Assembly (NCBI GenBank): GCA_964526785.1 | Contig: CAZGMJ010000003.1 | Span: 124,001 to 188,000 of the forward strand | Direction: 5' to 3' | Length of the DNA stretch: 64,000 nt | Source: CAZGMJ01 sp964526785 | GTDB lineage: Bacteria > Planctomycetota > Phycisphaerae > Sedimentisphaerales > Anaerobacaceae | Shown: positions 63,123 through 64,000 of the stretch, one piece after another | Numbering within the stretch: the stretch's first letter is position 1 | Layout: the number at the start of each line of letters is the position of its first letter | The notes under the pieces: model-generated | Database searches by the model: none | The model's input: only the letters and a program-made list of their open reading frames with translations | What the model was told of the DNA's origin: nothing | Position numbers and translations under genes: made by a program

Positions 63123-64000
63123 CTATTTGCGCCCCCCTGCACGCACATGCGGATTCTCATACCAGAACACCCCCATACCGCCGCCGCTTTCGCGTTCTTC
63201 GCACGTCAAAACATCCAGATCGCCGTCCCCATCCAGATCGAGCAGCTCTATCCTGTCGAACTTGATCCCTCGCGGCCCGCTGATCTCATGCCCGTGCCAC
63301 CGTCCCTCCGCCATATCCCCCTCGCACGACATCCACACAACGCCCGACCGCGGCGCATTCGCCCCCTCGCAGCTCACCACGATATCCGCCCTGCCATCAC
63401 CGTCCACATCCCCGACAGCCACGCCCTTGGCCGTACCCATATTACCCGGATACGGTATCGAAACGCTCCGCCACGAATCTCCGCCGGCGTCCAGCCGCCG
63501 CAGCCACAACACCTCCGCCCGCTTTGCCGAAACCAGCACGTCCTCCCTGCCGTCCGCATCCAGATCCGCAACCGTCGCGAACATCACCTCACGATCCCGC
63601 CCGCCAACGAAATGATTCTTCCACGCATCTTGTTGCCGTCGCCCTGGCCCCGGATTCTCCAGCCACCTGCACCCGCGCATTTTCCCCTTGCGATCCGTTA
63701 CGAGCACATCCGCATCCCCGTCCCCGTCCATATCATGCAGAATAACGCTCATCACCCAGCCCAGCGGACAGATCGCGTGCCACTCATAGCCGCCCAGATC
63801 GCGCGCATCTTCCGGCCCCGCGAACCATCCAAGTTCAGAATCGCCCTTGCCACCCGCAACAATATCCGCACCGTTCCGACCGTCCAACTGCGTCGCCACC
63901 GCAAACATCCACATCATCCGCTCCGCAGACCCCGGAATCGCCTCCTGCTTCCATTTCTCCGCATTGAGGTACGCATCCGCCCCCTTCGGCCCCCAGTGCA
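63123..64000 (-). CDS. FG-GAP/VCBS repeat protein (5' part outside window)
   Basis: The frame is open from the right window edge to the stop at 63123, at least 290 residues, and begins with HWGPKGADAYL at the edge. It contains repeated calcium-binding DxDxDGxxD loops: HDMDGDGDADVLV, ADLDADGREDVLV, GDVDGDGRADIVV and LDLDGDGDLDVLT, typical of FG-GAP beta-propeller repeats of secreted proteins. The start lies beyond 64000. Substrate and role are unknown. Confidence 0.88.
   Translation of the reverse strand, partial: HWGPKGADAYLNAEKWKQEAIPGSAERMMWMFAVATQLDGRNGADIVAGGKGDSELGWFAGPEDARDLGGYEWHAICPLGWVMSVILHDMDGDGDADVLVTDRKGKMRGCRWLENPGPGRRQQDAWKNHFVGGRDREVMFATVADLDADGREDVLVSAKRAEVLWLRRLDAGGDSWRSVSIPYPGNMGTAKGVAVGDVDGDGRADIVVSCEGANAPRSGVVWMSCEGDMAEGRWHGHEISGPRGIKFDRIELLDLDGDGDLDVLTCEERESGGGMGVFWYENPHVRAGGRK

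Noticed and set aside
1..64000. CRISPR arrays, rRNA and tRNA genes, prophage or transposase genes
   Set aside because: No regularly spaced repeat-spacer pattern, no recognisable RNA gene and no transposase, recombinase or phage structural gene was seen.

Overview
The window looks like a chromosome segment of an anaerobic Planctomycetota bacterium, most likely of the Phycisphaerae/Sedimentisphaerales type. This rests on two giant secreted proteins combining a dockerin-like module, lamin-tail domains, a CotH kinase domain and a beta-helix, on PQQ-propeller and FG-GAP repeat proteins, on a reduced type II secretion/pseudopilus operon, on ECF sigma factors coupled to membrane proteins, and on hydrogenase-based energy metabolism. 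The assignment is from family content only. I saw no rRNA, tRNA or CRISPR array.

Layout. 1-3193 (-): ABC ATPase, glycosyltransferase and PQQ propeller with 4-bp overlaps. 3452-17113 (-): two tandem giant paralogues whose signal-peptide/dockerin cassette is almost identical in DNA although the rest has diverged. 17673-20856 (-): a small exported protein, then an ECF sigma factor coupled to a membrane-anchored von Willebrand A protein. 21024-27364 (-): pseudopilus operon (GspE-like ATPase, exported protein, two GspF-like proteins, three prepilin-like proteins). 27498-33389 (+): an ECF sigma factor with a zinc-type anti-sigma factor, followed by a three-gene chaperone set: a GrpE-domain protein with two membrane segments, a lidless Hsp70, and a membrane-anchored protein with TerB and J-like regions but no HPD. 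33617-35880: DMT transporter, O-methyltransferase and an acidic hypothetical protein.

36044-41000 is a cluster of attC sites without a visible integrase (CALIN). All cassette genes are on the minus strand: GNAT acetyltransferase, PIN/RHH toxin-antitoxin, hypothetical proteins, a lipoprotein, an HExxH protein and a SIR2-like protein. Five folded attC sites lie at or across the 3' ends of their genes.

41610-62347 (-) is the energy-metabolism block. The first operon starts with rex, then HydB/HydG-like NAD(P)H diaphorase subunits, a polyferredoxin, the core of a group 4 membrane [NiFe]-hydrogenase, an Mrp-type Na+/H+ antiporter module, another ferredoxin and a maturation protease. The second operon starts with another rex and encodes a soluble group 3b-type NAD(P) hydrogenase (beta, gamma, delta, alpha) plus its protease. 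It is followed by a single-domain response regulator and a RegB-like histidine kinase with the GGxxNPF quinone-site motif. A near-identical Rex-type operator sits just upstream of both rex genes, so both hydrogenases are probably controlled by the NADH/NAD+ ratio. The right edge holds a frameshifted STAS-like gene and the end of an FG-GAP repeat gene.
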